64,000 nucleotides of DNA from Streptomyces sp. VRA16 Mangrove soil (GTDB lineage: Bacteria > Actinomycetota > Actinomycetes > Streptomycetales > Streptomycetaceae). Shown here in pieces: positions 1 through 8,187 of the stretch (positions within the stretch are counted from its first letter, which is position 1; the number at the start of each line of letters is the position of its first letter). The stretch is taken from positions 372,001-436,000 of the forward strand of contig NZ_JAFVLN010000005.1 in NCBI RefSeq assembly GCF_017377775.1, in the 5' to 3' direction. The notes below the pieces were generated by a model. That model did not search any database. It saw only the letters and a list, made by a program, of their open reading frames with translations, and had not been told where the DNA came from. The position numbers and the translations under genes are program-made.

Positions 1-374
1 CCCCGCACGGCCCGCGCGCGGCCGCCTCGTCGATCTACTACCTGCTCGACGAGCGGCAGCCGCGCGGGCTGCTGCACCGCAATCGCAGCGACATCCTGCA
101 CTTCCTGATCGACGGCGGCCCGCTGGAGTACGTCACCGTCGACCGGGAGGGCACGCTCTCGCGCACCCTGCTCGGGCCGGACGACGAGCGGTTCCTGCTG
201 GTGCCGGGCGGCTGGTGGAAGGCGTCACGCCTGGTGGGGCCGGCCCGGCTCGGGCTGGTGGCCGAGGTGGTCACGCCCGGGTTCGACTACGCGGACCACG
301 AGTTCGCGACGGCCGCGGTGCTCGACGCGTTCCCCGGCCTCAGTGACGTACTGGAAGAGTTCGTACGCCGCTGA
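1..374 (+). CDS. Cupin protein, DUF985 family (5' end outside window)
   Basis: Only the C-terminal 123 residues are present; the reading frame is open from base 3 to a TGA. The visible segment has the DUF985 cupin pattern: SIYYLLD, then LHRNRSDILHFLIDGG, a predicted beta-strand, then VPGGWWKASRL and LVAEVVTPGFDYADHEF. These small single-domain cupins are widespread and mostly of unknown function, probably binding a small ligand or metal through the His residues. It ends 28 bp before the convergent dehydrogenase gene. The family call is from recognised motifs; the substrate is unknown. Confidence 0.8.
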   Translation, partial: PHGPRAAASSIYYLLDERQPRGLLHRNRSDILHFLIDGGPLEYVTVDREGTLSRTLLGPDDERFLLVPGGWWKASRLVGPARLGLVAEVVTPGFDYADHEFATAAVLDAFPGLSDVLEEFVRR

Positions 375-401
375 GGCCGCGGGGACGACGGGCCTTCGCC
401 G

Positions 402-1364
402 TCAGCCGAGGATGCGCACCGGGCTGCCCGCCACATACGCCTCGATGTCCTCGACGGCGCCACGGAAGTACCCCTCGTAGTTGCGGCGGGTGACATAGCC
501 GAGGTGCGGCAGGCCGAGGAAGTTCGGCGCGGAGCGCAGCGGGTGGTCGAGCGGGAGGGGTTCGGCCTCGAAGACGTCGCTCCCCGCGCCCGCGATCCAG
601 CCCTCGTTCAGGGCCTGGACCAGGGCGTCCTGGTCGACGATCGCGGCGCGCGAGGTGTTGACCAGGTAGGCGGTGCGGCGCATGCGCTTCAGCTCGGCGG
701 CGCCGATCAGGCCGCGGGTGCGCTCGCTCAGCACGAGATGCACGGAGACGAAGTCGCTGGTCTCCAGGAGTTCCTCCTTGGAGGCGGCGAGGCTCGCCCC
801 CGCCTCGGCGGCGCGCTCCTCGGTGAGGTTCCGGCTCCAGGCGGTCACGTCCATGCCGAAGGCCGCGCCGACCCGGGCGACCTTGGTGCCGATCTTCCCG
901 AGCCCGAGGAGTCCGAGGCGGCGGCCGTGCAGATCGGCGCCGAGCGTGGACTGCCAGGGGCCGCCCGCGCGCAGGCTGTCGTTCTCGGTGACGACACCGC
1001 GGGCGAGGCCGAGCAGCAGGGCCCAGGTGAGTTCGGCCGGCGGCTCGGAGTTGCTGGGGGTGCCGCAGACCGTGACGCCGTGCGCGGCCGCGGCGGCCAG
1101 ATCGATGGCGGCGTTGCGCAGGCCCGAGGTGATCAGCAGGCGCAGCCGGGGCAGCCGGGCGAACAACTCGGCCGGGAACGGGGTGCGTTCGCGCATCACG
1201 ACGACGATCTCGCAGTCGGCGATCTCGGCCACGAGGCTGTCGTGGTCGGGGATGTACCGGTCGAGGAAGCGGACGTCGACCCGGCCCGCGAGGCTCTCCC
1301 AGTCGGCCAGCTCCCCGGCGACGTTCTGGTAGTCGTCCAGCACGGCGCAACGCAGCGTGGTCAC
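402..1364 (-). CDS. D-2-hydroxyacid dehydrogenase family protein
   Basis: A 320-residue NAD-dependent D-isomer-specific 2-hydroxyacid dehydrogenase. The Rossmann nucleotide-binding segment is GLLGLGKIGTKVARVGAAFGM (about residues 150-170). The catalytic set is visible as Arg in LVNTSRAAIVD, Glu in SDVFEAEP and His in GLPHLGYVT. Length is normal for the family. The start is GTG with an AGGGAG ribosome site about 7 bases upstream. The exact substrate (hydroxypyruvate, glycerate or another 2-keto acid) cannot be read from sequence. It appears to be transcribed alone. Confidence 0.88.
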   Translation of the reverse strand: MTTLRCAVLDDYQNVAGELADWESLAGRVDVRFLDRYIPDHDSLVAEIADCEIVVVMRERTPFPAELFARLPRLRLLITSGLRNAAIDLAAAAAHGVTVCGTPSNSEPPAELTWALLLGLARGVVTENDSLRAGGPWQSTLGADLHGRRLGLLGLGKIGTKVARVGAAFGMDVTAWSRNLTEERAAEAGASLAASKEELLETSDFVSVHLVLSERTRGLIGAAELKRMRRTAYLVNTSRAAIVDQDALVQALNEGWIAGAGSDVFEAEPLPLDHPLRSAPNFLGLPHLGYVTRRNYEGYFRGAVEDIEAYVAGSPVRILG

Positions 1365-1466
1365 CGGTACTCCCTGTTCACTCGGCTCATGTGATCGCCG
1401 AGCACCCTAGTACGGCGCTCGTGTGGCGGTCGTGCCGCACCCGGGGTACCCAGGAAGGAGCAGCTC

Positions 1467-1754
1467 ATGACCCGACCCCCACGGGAGGTGGCGGCTGTGC
1501 CCCGAGCGCAGATCAAGGACGAGAAGACGTATCAGGCCCTGCGACGGGAGGGGGCGAGCAAGGAGAAGGCGGCCCGGATCGCCAATGACGCGGCCCGATC
1601 GTCACGCTCCGCTACCGGCCGCAAGGGCGGAAAGGCGGGCGCGTACGAGGACCGGACGAAGGACGACCTGTACCGCGAGGCCAGGAAGATCGGCATCGAC
1701 GGACGCTCGCAGATGACCAAGGACGAGCTCATCAAGGCGCTGCGCGACCACTAG
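1467..1754 (+). CDS. Small basic protein with Rho_N-like C-terminus (DUF7218-type)
   Basis: A 95-residue charged protein. The first half carries AQIKDEKTYQALRREGASKEKAARIANDAA, a pattern I recognise from DUF7218-type small proteins. The last 40 residues (KDDLYREARKIGIDGRSQMTKDELIKALRDH) form the two-helix fold of Rho termination factor N-terminal or SAP-like domains, which usually bind nucleic acid. An AAGGAG site lies just upstream of the ATG. A strong hairpin terminator follows 15 bases after the stop. Role unknown; a nucleic-acid-binding function is inference only. Confidence 0.75.
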   Translation: MTRPPREVAAVPRAQIKDEKTYQALRREGASKEKAARIANDAARSSRSATGRKGGKAGAYEDRTKDDLYREARKIGIDGRSQMTKDELIKALRDH

Positions 1755-1769
1755 CGCGAACCTCTCCCG

Positions 1770-1798
1770 AGCCCCGGACGCCCCTGGCGTCCGGGGCT
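1770..1798 (+). terminator. Rho-independent-type hairpin after the small Rho_N-like gene
   Basis: A perfect 13-bp stem (AGCCCCGGACGCC / GGCGTCCGGGGCT) with a 3-base CCT loop, followed by CTTCGTCG. It begins 15 bases downstream of the stop codon. The T-tract is weak, as is usual in this kind of genome. Confidence 0.8.
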
Positions 1799-1982
1799 CT
1801 TCGTCGTGCCCGACGGAATGCCGTGGGGCGGAAGTCGGTACGGACGAATCCCTTGACGCCTCTTCCACGCACCCCTTAAATCAACCCTTGAACTCATCGC
1901 ACCACGCGCACCTCCCTTGTCTTCACTTTCTGGCGTGTCAGAGACAGGCACGATCCCCCTACCCGAAGTGACGTGATGCCTC

Positions 1983-2852
1983 ATGCGCAGTTCACACCGT
2001 TCCCGCAGCGCCCTGCGCCGCAGGATTCCCCTGGGCGCGGCCGCGCTCCTGTGTCTCGGCGCGGGGCTCGTCCCCGCCGCGAACGCCGCGAACGCCGATG
2101 CCGCGAAGGCGGCCGCGGTCACCTTCTCCGACGACTTCGACGGGCCCGCGGGCTCGGCGGTCGACGGCTCGAAGTGGCAGATCGAGACCGGCGACAACGT
2201 CAACAACCACGAACGGCAGTACTACACGGCGGGCAACGCGAACGCGGCGCTCGACGGCCAGGGCCATCTGGTCATCACGGCCCGCAAGGAGAACCCGTCC
2301 AACTACCAGTGCTGGTACGGGACGTGCCAGTACACGTCGGCGCGGCTCAACACGTCGGGGAAGTTCTCCACGACGCACGGGCACGTCGAGGCGCGGATGA
2401 AGATACCCCGCGGGCAGGGCATGTGGCCCGCGTTCTGGATGCTCGGCGACGACATCGGATCGGTCGGCTGGCCGAACTCGGGCGAGATCGACGTGATGGA
2501 GAACGTCGGCTTCGAGCCGTCCACGGTGCACGGCACGATCCACGGCCCCGGCTACTCGGGCTCGGGCGGGATCGGCGCGGCGTACTCGCTGCCGGGCGGC
2601 CAGGCGTTCGCCGACGACTTCCACACCTTCGCCGTGGACTGGTCACCGAACCAGATCAAGTGGTCGGTGGACGGCACCGTGTACCAGACGCGGACCCCGG
2701 CCGACGTGGGCGGCAACCAGTGGGTCTTCGAGAAGCCGTTCTTCGTGATCCTGAATCTGGCGGTGGGCGGCTACTGGCCGGGGGATCCGGATGGCAGCAC
2801 CCAGTTCCCGCAGCAGCTGGTCGTCGACTACGTCCACGTCTCGAACGGCTGA
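1983..2852 (+). CDS. Secreted GH16 endo-beta-1,3-glucanase (laminarinase-type)
   Basis: A 289-residue secreted glycoside hydrolase. Residues 1-40 are an Arg-rich signal peptide with a hydrophobic core and an AANA cleavage region. The rest is one GH16 domain. The catalytic ExDxxE signature is intact in NSGEIDVMENVG: Glu168 nucleophile, Asp170, Glu173 acid/base. The ENVG variant and the GMWPAFWMLG segment fit the beta-1,3 (or 1,3-1,4) glucanase branch. It has no binding module, unlike the GH16 enzyme at 44.5-46.4 kb. No GGAGAGCGCTCTCC-type operator is seen upstream, so it is probably outside that regulon. Start chosen for the signal peptide. Confidence 0.9.
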   Translation: MRSSHRSRSALRRRIPLGAAALLCLGAGLVPAANAANADAAKAAAVTFSDDFDGPAGSAVDGSKWQIETGDNVNNHERQYYTAGNANAALDGQGHLVITARKENPSNYQCWYGTCQYTSARLNTSGKFSTTHGHVEARMKIPRGQGMWPAFWMLGDDIGSVGWPNSGEIDVMENVGFEPSTVHGTIHGPGYSGSGGIGAAYSLPGGQAFADDFHTFAVDWSPNQIKWSVDGTVYQTRTPADVGGNQWVFEKPFFVILNLAVGGYWPGDPDGSTQFPQQLVVDYVHVSNG

Positions 2853-2868
2853 GACGACGCACGCGTGA

Positions 2869-2891
2869 GGGCCCGCCGCACCGGCGGGCCC
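2869..2891. terminator. Bidirectional hairpin between convergent GH16 and rnhA genes
   Basis: Perfect 10-bp stem GGGCCCGCCG / CGGCGGGCCC with a 3-base loop, placed between the two convergent stop codons (2852 and 2902). It could serve both transcripts. Confidence 0.7.
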
Positions 2892-2901
2892 GCATCCGCG
2901 C

Positions 2902-3597
2902 TCAGGCCGACTCGCGGCACTCCGGGTGGCCCCAGCCGTCGGGGTTCTTGGCGATCTGCTCACCGGCGGCGTACGAGCGGCCGCAGCGGCAGCGGCCGGG
3001 GAACTTCGCCTTCAGGGTGCGCGAGGACGACGAGGAGGCCGAACCGCTCGCGCCACCGCTCGATCGCCGGGCCGTCTTCGGGCGGGCCGGCTTGGCCGAC
3101 GAGGGCGCCGACGGCGGCGGCTCCGGGGAGCCAAGGGCGCTGCCCGCGTCCTGCTGGACGACCGCGGCCTGGCTGGCGGCGCGGTCCGCGAAGTCGTTGA
3201 GCGGGTCGCCGTCGACCTGGTGGGCGGGCACGTACGTGAACTCGACCTTGCGCCCCTGGAGCAGTTCGTCGATGCGGGCGACGAGCTCCTGGTTGGCGAC
3301 CGGCTTGCCCGACGCGGTCTTCCAGCCCTTGCGCTTCCAGCCCGGCAGCCACGTCGTGACCGCCTTCATCGCGTACTGGGAGTCCATCCGGACCTCCAGC
3401 GGGACATCCACCGGGACCGTACGCAACAGCCGCTCCAGGGCGGTGAGTTCGGCGACGTTGTTCGTCGCGGTGCCCAGCGCACCGGCCTCCCACTGGACGA
3501 CCTTCTCGTCGCCGTCGGCGATGACCCAGGCCCAGCCGGCGGGCCCGGGGTTTCCTTTGGACGCGCCGTCACACGCGGCGATCACACGTTCTGCCAT
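2902..3597 (-). CDS. rnhA: Ribonuclease HI with C-terminal Cys-rich extension
   Basis: A 231-residue RNase HI that cleaves RNA in RNA:DNA hybrids. The acidic active-site residues are visible: Asp10 in ACDGASKGNPG, Glu in NNVAELTALE, Asp in RMDSQYAM and Asp in DPLNDFADRAA. After about residue 145 there is a low-complexity Ser/Pro/Lys linker. A Cys-rich tail follows (CRCGRSYAAGEQI...GHPEC), which could bind zinc; this is inferred from Cys/His spacing only. A longer frame reaches 3690, but the ATG at 3597 has a G-rich ribosome site and begins exactly at the conserved domain. Confidence 0.88.
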   Translation of the reverse strand: MAERVIAACDGASKGNPGPAGWAWVIADGDEKVVQWEAGALGTATNNVAELTALERLLRTVPVDVPLEVRMDSQYAMKAVTTWLPGWKRKGWKTASGKPVANQELVARIDELLQGRKVEFTYVPAHQVDGDPLNDFADRAASQAAVVQQDAGSALGSPEPPPSAPSSAKPARPKTARRSSGGASGSASSSSSRTLKAKFPGRCRCGRSYAAGEQIAKNPDGWGHPECRESA

Positions 3598-3673
3598 GCC
3601 CCCGATCATGCCAGGGCCCGGAACCGATCCCGTACAGCTGTCGTGTCCACGCTCAGTTCGGGCGGTGTCGCGG

Positions 3674-4066
3674 TCAGTCCAAGTCGACACGGATGGTGAG
3701 AAGTTCGGTGCCCAGGGCGCGTACGGCGGCGCTGTTGAGGAAGGGCAGCGTCTTCAGGCGGGCCCGGGCGTCGTCGTCCGGCAGGAGGTGGGCGACACCG
3801 TGGTACCAGCGGCCGCGGATCCTGACCCGCACCTTCGGGTCGGCCTGGATGTTGCGCACGTACTGGGACTTGAGGCCGAACTCCGAGACGATCCAGAACG
3901 AGTCGCCGATGCGCCGCCCGCCGACCGGGGTGCGCCGGGGCTGCCCCGAGACCCGGCCGGTGGTCTCCACGATCATCTGCCCCGGCAGTCTCCTGGTCAG
4001 CGGATTGGCGATCCGGCGCTGGAACGTGGTGACGAGCCGGTGTTGCGTGTACTGATCACGGGCCAT
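3674..4066 (-). CDS. F420-type nitroreductase/oxidoreductase family protein (DUF385-like)
   Basis: A 130-residue split beta-barrel protein of the deazaflavin (F420)-dependent nitroreductase group. Recognisable segments are LVETTGRVSGQPRRTPVGGRRIGDSFWIVSEFG, then KSQYVRNIQADPKVRVRIRGRWYHGVAHLL. The G-R-x-SG-x-x-R-x-T-P-V stretch is the family hallmark for cofactor phosphate and deazaflavin contacts. The substrate is unknown; relatives reduce quinones or activated C=C bonds. It starts at an ATG and lies 77 bp upstream of rnhA on the same strand. Confidence 0.82.
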   Translation of the reverse strand: MARDQYTQHRLVTTFQRRIANPLTRRLPGQMIVETTGRVSGQPRRTPVGGRRIGDSFWIVSEFGLKSQYVRNIQADPKVRVRIRGRWYHGVAHLLPDDDARARLKTLPFLNSAAVRALGTELLTIRVDLD

Positions 4067-4387
4067 GCCCCCGCACTGTAGTCGCCCGCGGCCGGATCGG
4101 ACATGGGTCGATCATCGTCCGGCGCGCGGCAGAAGGAAGCCCCGACCGTGACGGGGGACCACGGCCGGGGCGGCTCAGGGTGGGCACGGATGGCGGTCGC
4201 CTCTCGGCGGGGGGCTCCGCAGGGCTTCAGCCGAACGATCTTCCCTGCGGGCAATAGGTGAGGCCCGGGGACACTGTTCCATCCGTGTCCACGGTGGGTT
4301 CAACGGGCAAGGCCCGCACATTGTTCCCGGCGTTGCCGGAGCGGGGCGTGAGGTGGGTCACGGCCCGGCGGCTCATAGAGTGCCGGG
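4067..4387. other. Intergenic region without a gene, divergent promoter space
   Basis: About 320 bp separates the divergently read F420-type gene and the GH114 lipoprotein gene. I see no convincing coding frame, tRNA or strong perfect hairpin. An imperfect GC-rich dyad lies around 4139-4172. The region must contain the promoters of both flanking genes, but I cannot place them with confidence. Confidence 0.5.
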
Positions 4388-5269
4388 GTGATCTGCGCCC
4401 CGCTCGCCCACCGGTCGTCCGTCGGGCTTCCCCTCGGTCTCCCCTTCTGCCTCCGCCTCGTTCTCGCCGCTGCGCTCCTCCTGTTGGCCGCGTGCTCCCC
4501 CGGCTCCTCCTCTGCCCCTTCCGCTTCCTCTTCGGACGGCGGCGCGCGGCACGTCGTCCGTCCGACGCCGAACGTCGGCTTCGACTACCAGATCGGCGGG
4601 GCGTACCGGCCGCCCGCCGGGGTGCGGGCCGTCTCCCGCGACCGGGGCGCGGCACCCGCGAAGGGCCTCTACAACGTCTGCTACGTCAACGCGTTCCAGG
4701 CCCAGCCGGACGCGCTGCGCCGATGGCAGCGCGACGATCCCGATCTGCTGCTGCGCGACGCGCACGGGAAGCTCGTGATCGACGAGGACTGGGACGAGGC
4801 CCTGTTCGACATCTCCACTCACGCCAAGCGGACCCGGCTCGCGACCATCGTCGGCCGCTGGGTCGACGGGTGCGCGGACGACGGTTTCCAGGCGGTCGAG
4901 CCGGACAACCTCGACTCGTACGCGCGCTCGCACGGCCTGCTCGACGCCGCGGACGCCGCCGCCTTCGCGCGGCTCGTGGCGGAGCGGGCCCACGCGGCGG
5001 GCCTCGCGGTCGGCCAGAAGAACACCACCGACCTCCTCCCGAAGCGCGCCGCCATCGGCTTCGACTTCGCCGTCGCCGAGGAGTGCGGGCGCTACGACGA
5101 GTGCGGCGCGTACGCGGCGGCGTACGGCGGCCGGGTCTTCGCCGTCGAGTACCGCAGCGCGGACTTCGCCCGGGCCTGCCGCGCCTGGGGCAAGCGTCTG
5201 TCGATCGTATTGCGGGACATGGACGTGCGGCCCGCGGAAGCGAAGGGGTATGTGCGCCGGGCGTGCTGA
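4388..5269 (+). CDS. Lipoprotein, GH114 endo-alpha-1,4-polygalactosaminidase-like
   Basis: A 293-residue protein with an N-terminal signal ending in the lipobox LAAC (about residues 33-36), so probably a membrane-anchored lipoprotein outside the cell. A Ser/Ala-rich linker follows. The TIM-barrel domain starts near residue 60 (VGFDYQIGGAY). Family motifs seen are KGLYNVCYVNAFQAQ, LVIDEDWDEALFDIST, DDGFQAVEPDNLDSY and LAVGQKNTTDLLP, matching the GH114/TM1410 group. That group cleaves alpha-1,4-galactosaminogalactan in characterised members; here the substrate is inferred. Start is GTG. It converges on the next gene across a long inverted repeat. Confidence 0.82.
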   Translation: MICAPLAHRSSVGLPLGLPFCLRLVLAAALLLLAACSPGSSSAPSASSSDGGARHVVRPTPNVGFDYQIGGAYRPPAGVRAVSRDRGAAPAKGLYNVCYVNAFQAQPDALRRWQRDDPDLLLRDAHGKLVIDEDWDEALFDISTHAKRTRLATIVGRWVDGCADDGFQAVEPDNLDSYARSHGLLDAADAAAFARLVAERAHAAGLAVGQKNTTDLLPKRAAIGFDFAVAEECGRYDECGAYAAAYGGRVFAVEYRSADFARACRAWGKRLSIVLRDMDVRPAEAKGYVRRAC

Positions 5270-5291
5270 GACCCGTGCGCCATGGGCCTCG

Positions 5292-5349
5292 GAGCCTGTC
5301 TTCGAACCCCCGCCGTCCGCCCGGAGGGCGGGGGTTCGAAGACAGGCTC
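5292..5349. terminator. Long perfect inverted repeat between convergent genes
   Basis: Two 23-base arms (5292-5314 and 5327-5349) are perfect reverse complements around a 12-base spacer. The arms read GAGCCTGTCTTCGAAC... and its complement. It lies between convergent stop codons at 5269 and 5376, so a bidirectional terminator is the simplest reading. It is longer and more perfect than the other terminators in this window. Confidence 0.75.
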
Positions 5350-5375
5350 TCAGCGCGCTCTCCGCGCCGTCTCCC

Positions 5376-6641
5376 CTAACCCGCGGCGGATGCCGCTCCC
5401 AGTGCCTCCAGGCGGCGCCGGATCGCTTCGAGCGCGCCGGGGCGGCGGCCCTCGACCTGGCGGCGCAGGGCCGTGAGGGCGGCGGCGTGCGCACGGGCGG
5501 CGGCCGGGTCGGCGAGCTGTTCCCACTGGTGGTGGGCACGGTCGACGGCCGCCTCGACGTCCTCGTCGGTGGCCGACTCGCCGCGGGCGAGGCGGGCCCG
5601 GGCGACCTCGGTCCACAGCGTGCAGCTGCGGCTCGGGTCCTGCGCGAGACGGGCCAGGTCGGCGCGTACCTCCAGCCAGTGGATGGCCTGCGGGGATCCC
5701 GCCCCGTGGGCGCGCAGCGCGGTGCGCTCCCAGTGCTGCGCGATGGCGGCGGCCTCGTCGTGTCGTCCGGCCTGCGCGGCGGCCAGCATCGCGGGGTGGG
5801 GGTCCTCGACGGGCGCGGCGGCGGGCGGCGCGGCCGGGACGGGCGGGATGGGCGGGATGGACAGGGGCGGGCCGGCGGCCGGCGGCGCCGGGGCGGCGGG
5901 GCGGGCCGCCGGGACGGGGGCGGGCGTCGCGGTCCCGGTCCCGGCCCCGGCCCCGGCCCCGGCCCCGGCCCCGAACGTCGTGTCCATCGCCAGGTACAGG
6001 GCGTCCACCGGAGCCGAGTGCTTGACCGCCGTCTCGTGCAGGTGGGGCAACTCGGGGCGGGCCCCGGTGCGCCAGACGTCCGCGTACGTCTTGAGGTACG
6101 CGGAGGTCAGGACCGTACGGCGCGGGGGTGGCGGAGCGACACGGCCGAACAGACGGATTCCGTGGCCGAGGCCGACGCCGCCGGCGCGCACGTGCTGCCA
6201 GGCGCTCGGGTCGGCCACGAGGTCGAGGACGACGGTCGTGGTGTGCGGGCGGCGCAGAGCGAGCTCGCCGGTCAGCCAGTGCCAGGGAAGTGCCGTGTAG
6301 CGCAGGGTCGATGGGGTGGTGCGGGCCAGCGCCAGATGGAGCAGGCGCTGGCGCGGGTCGAGGTGGAGCTGCCCGGTGACGTACACGTACAGGGGGCCCG
6401 GCAGGGCGGCGGCGGTACGTATGCGGGTGAGCACGGCCTGCGGGTCGACCGGGTCGGCGAGTTCGACGACGGTGGCCGCCGCCGTGCCGGTGAGCGCGCT
6501 GGGCGGGACCGCGGCGAGCGCGGGCAGCACTGCGGGCGCGTCGATGAGACACCCCTTCCCGGCGGGGGCGGCCGCGAGCAGCAGCGCGGTCCCCGGCTCG
6601 GCGGGTTGTGCCTGGTTGTCGCCTTGCGCATTGATCACCAC
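5376..6641 (-). CDS. Hypothetical protein with Gly-Ala repeat linker and alpha-helical C-terminus
   Basis: About 421 residues. The N-terminal half (NAQGDNQAQPAEPGTALLLAAAPAGKG..., PLYVYVTGQLHLD, TTTVVLDLVADPSAW) looks like a Streptomyces-type caspase/CHAT-like or alpha/beta domain of unknown function. The middle has a (Gly-Ala)n tract and a Pro/Ala-rich linker encoded by a hexanucleotide repeat. The C-terminal ~150 residues are helical and repeat-like (AGRHDEAAAIAQHWE...), similar to TPR segments. The frame extends to 6695 by a TTG, but tandem GTG codons at 6641/6638 look more plausible. No ribosome site decides it. Function unknown. Confidence 0.6.
   Translation of the reverse strand: MVINAQGDNQAQPAEPGTALLLAAAPAGKGCLIDAPAVLPALAAVPPSALTGTAAATVVELADPVDPQAVLTRIRTAAALPGPLYVYVTGQLHLDPRQRLLHLALARTTPSTLRYTALPWHWLTGELALRRPHTTTVVLDLVADPSAWQHVRAGGVGLGHGIRLFGRVAPPPPRRTVLTSAYLKTYADVWRTGARPELPHLHETAVKHSAPVDALYLAMDTTFGAGAGAGAGAGTGTATPAPVPAARPAAPAPPAAGPPLSIPPIPPVPAAPPAAAPVEDPHPAMLAAAQAGRHDEAAAIAQHWERTALRAHGAGSPQAIHWLEVRADLARLAQDPSRSCTLWTEVARARLARGESATDEDVEAAVDRAHHQWEQLADPAAARAHAAALTALRRQVEGRRPGALEAIRRRLEALGAASAAG
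5931..5972. repeat. Hexanucleotide tandem repeat (GGCCCC/GGTCCC, 7 units)
   Basis: Seven in-phase 6-bp units: two GGTCCC followed by five GGCCCC. They encode the (Gly-Ala)/(Gly-Thr) dipeptide tract of the hypothetical protein on the minus strand. Unit length is a multiple of three, so copy-number change would alter linker length without a frameshift. Confidence 0.9.
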
Positions 6642-6717
6642 GAGAGCACGGTAACCGGAATCCGCACCCTCGGGTGACCGCACACCGGACCCCAACTGGT
6701 CCGGCTACGGGTGGTTT

Positions 6718-8052
6718 TCAGCCTCTTTCGCCCGCCGGGTGCGGACAGCGCAGCGTGTCCCCGGTGACGGGGGCGCCCTCCACCATGCTGCGGTCGTACG
6801 TCACGCGCGTCACACCGCGGTCCGCGCTGCCGACGACCACCCGGAACACGGGTCCGGTTCCGGCCACGGGGCGCAGCTCGGCACCCGGTAGCGCGGCCGC
6901 CAACGAGGGTGCGTACCGGGCGCGTTCGGGCTCGTAGGTGACGACGGTCGGGCCGCTCGGCCGGGCGCCCGGGGCCGCGGTCGGGGTCACGTCGAAGCCG
7001 CTGGCGCGCAGGGCGTCGGCGATGCGCGGGTCGTCGACGGCGACCCGGGTCTCGGACGGCGGCATGCCCACGGGCACGGCCCCGTCGGACGGGAACAGGC
7101 CGATGAGCGGCCGGTCGGCACGGAGCGCGGCGAACATCTGCTCCGCGCGCCGCTCGTCCCAGAGCAGCGAGGACCCCCACTGCGGCACGCGGTGGTCGAA
7201 GTCGGAGACGGGGACGGTCGCGAACTCGGCCTGTTCCGGGGCGAGTTCGCGCAGGGACCGGGCCAGCGAGACGAGGGTCCGTGCGTCGGTGTGGCCGTCG
7301 GTACGCACCTGGGCGAGCAGGGCGCGGGCGGTGCGGGCGGCGGCGACCGGGTTCCGGAAGAGTCCGGCGTCGGTCATCCGCGCCAGCATGCCGAGCAGCA
7401 GCTTCTGTTGGCGGCGTACGCGGCCCAGGTCGCCCGGCGGAAGGAGGTGGCGGGCGCGGACGTAGCGCAGGGCGTGCCGGCCGTCGAGGGTGTGGGTGCC
7501 CGCGGGCAGTTCCAGGCCGGAGTTCTCGTCGGTGAGCGGCACGTCGGTGCATACGTCGGCGCCGCCCAGATCGTCGACGGCCGCGGCGAACCGGCGGAAG
7601 TCGGTCTCCAGGTAGTGGTCGATGTGGAGTCCGGTGGCGCGTTCCACGGTGCGGACGGTGAGGTCGGCGCCGCCGTGCGCGTACGCGCCGTTGATCTTCC
7701 CGCTGTGGGCGGGGTGGTCGTGCGGGGCGAACGGCACGTAGGAGTCGCGGGGCAGCGAGACGATGCTGAGCCGGTGCCCGTCGGCGGCGAGGTGGACCAG
7801 CATCAGGACGTCGGTGCAGCCGCACTCCTGGCCGCCGACGTGCAGCCGGTCGATCTCCTCGCGGGTCAGGTCGCTGCGCCGGTCGAGGCCCGCGACGAGC
7901 AGGTTGGTGCCGGTGCCGAGTCCGGCCGCCGCGCCGTCGCCCGGGGCGGGTGCGGGGCCGGGGTCGGCACCGGCGAGCCCGCCCCAGGCGCACGCCGTGG
8001 TCAGAAGGGTGGCGGCCAGGACGTGGTGGCGACGGGGGCGGTGGGGACGCAT
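6718..8052 (-). CDS. LytR-CpsA-Psr (LCP) family cell-wall glycopolymer transferase
   Basis: A 444-residue LCP protein. These enzymes attach glycopolymers to peptidoglycan at the outer membrane face. The N-terminus has an Arg/His-rich stretch then a short hydrophobic segment (VLAATLLTTACAWGGLAG), a signal anchor or lipoprotein-like signal. LCP motifs follow: NLLVAGLDRRSD, CTDVLMLVHL, LSIVSLPRDSYV, KINGAYAHGGADL, VRTVE, and GRHALRYVRARH...DLGRVRRQQKLL. A LytR_C-like domain follows near residue 320. The start is the ATG at 8052 with GAGG upstream, rather than the longer frame. Confidence 0.88.
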   Translation of the reverse strand: MRPHRPRRHHVLAATLLTTACAWGGLAGADPGPAPAPGDGAAAGLGTGTNLLVAGLDRRSDLTREEIDRLHVGGQECGCTDVLMLVHLAADGHRLSIVSLPRDSYVPFAPHDHPAHSGKINGAYAHGGADLTVRTVERATGLHIDHYLETDFRRFAAAVDDLGGADVCTDVPLTDENSGLELPAGTHTLDGRHALRYVRARHLLPPGDLGRVRRQQKLLLGMLARMTDAGLFRNPVAAARTARALLAQVRTDGHTDARTLVSLARSLRELAPEQAEFATVPVSDFDHRVPQWGSSLLWDERRAEQMFAALRADRPLIGLFPSDGAVPVGMPPSETRVAVDDPRIADALRASGFDVTPTAAPGARPSGPTVVTYEPERARYAPSLAAALPGAELRPVAGTGPVFRVVVGSADRGVTRVTYDRSMVEGAPVTGDTLRCPHPAGERG

Positions 8053-8187
8053 GGATGTACCTCTGCGGGGAGCGGCCGGGGACGGGGGACGCGTGACGGC
8101 TGAGGACGTATGTGTCCCGTCGCGCCCCTCGCGTCCCGCCCGCCCGCGGTGATTCACCGATTCACCGGCGTGCCCGGGGCCCGTTCC

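Noticed and set aside
5331..5349. GGTTCGAA resembling a tRNA T-arm or an attachment site
   Set aside because: It is one arm of a perfect inverted repeat. No acceptor stem, anticodon arm or neighbouring integrase is present.
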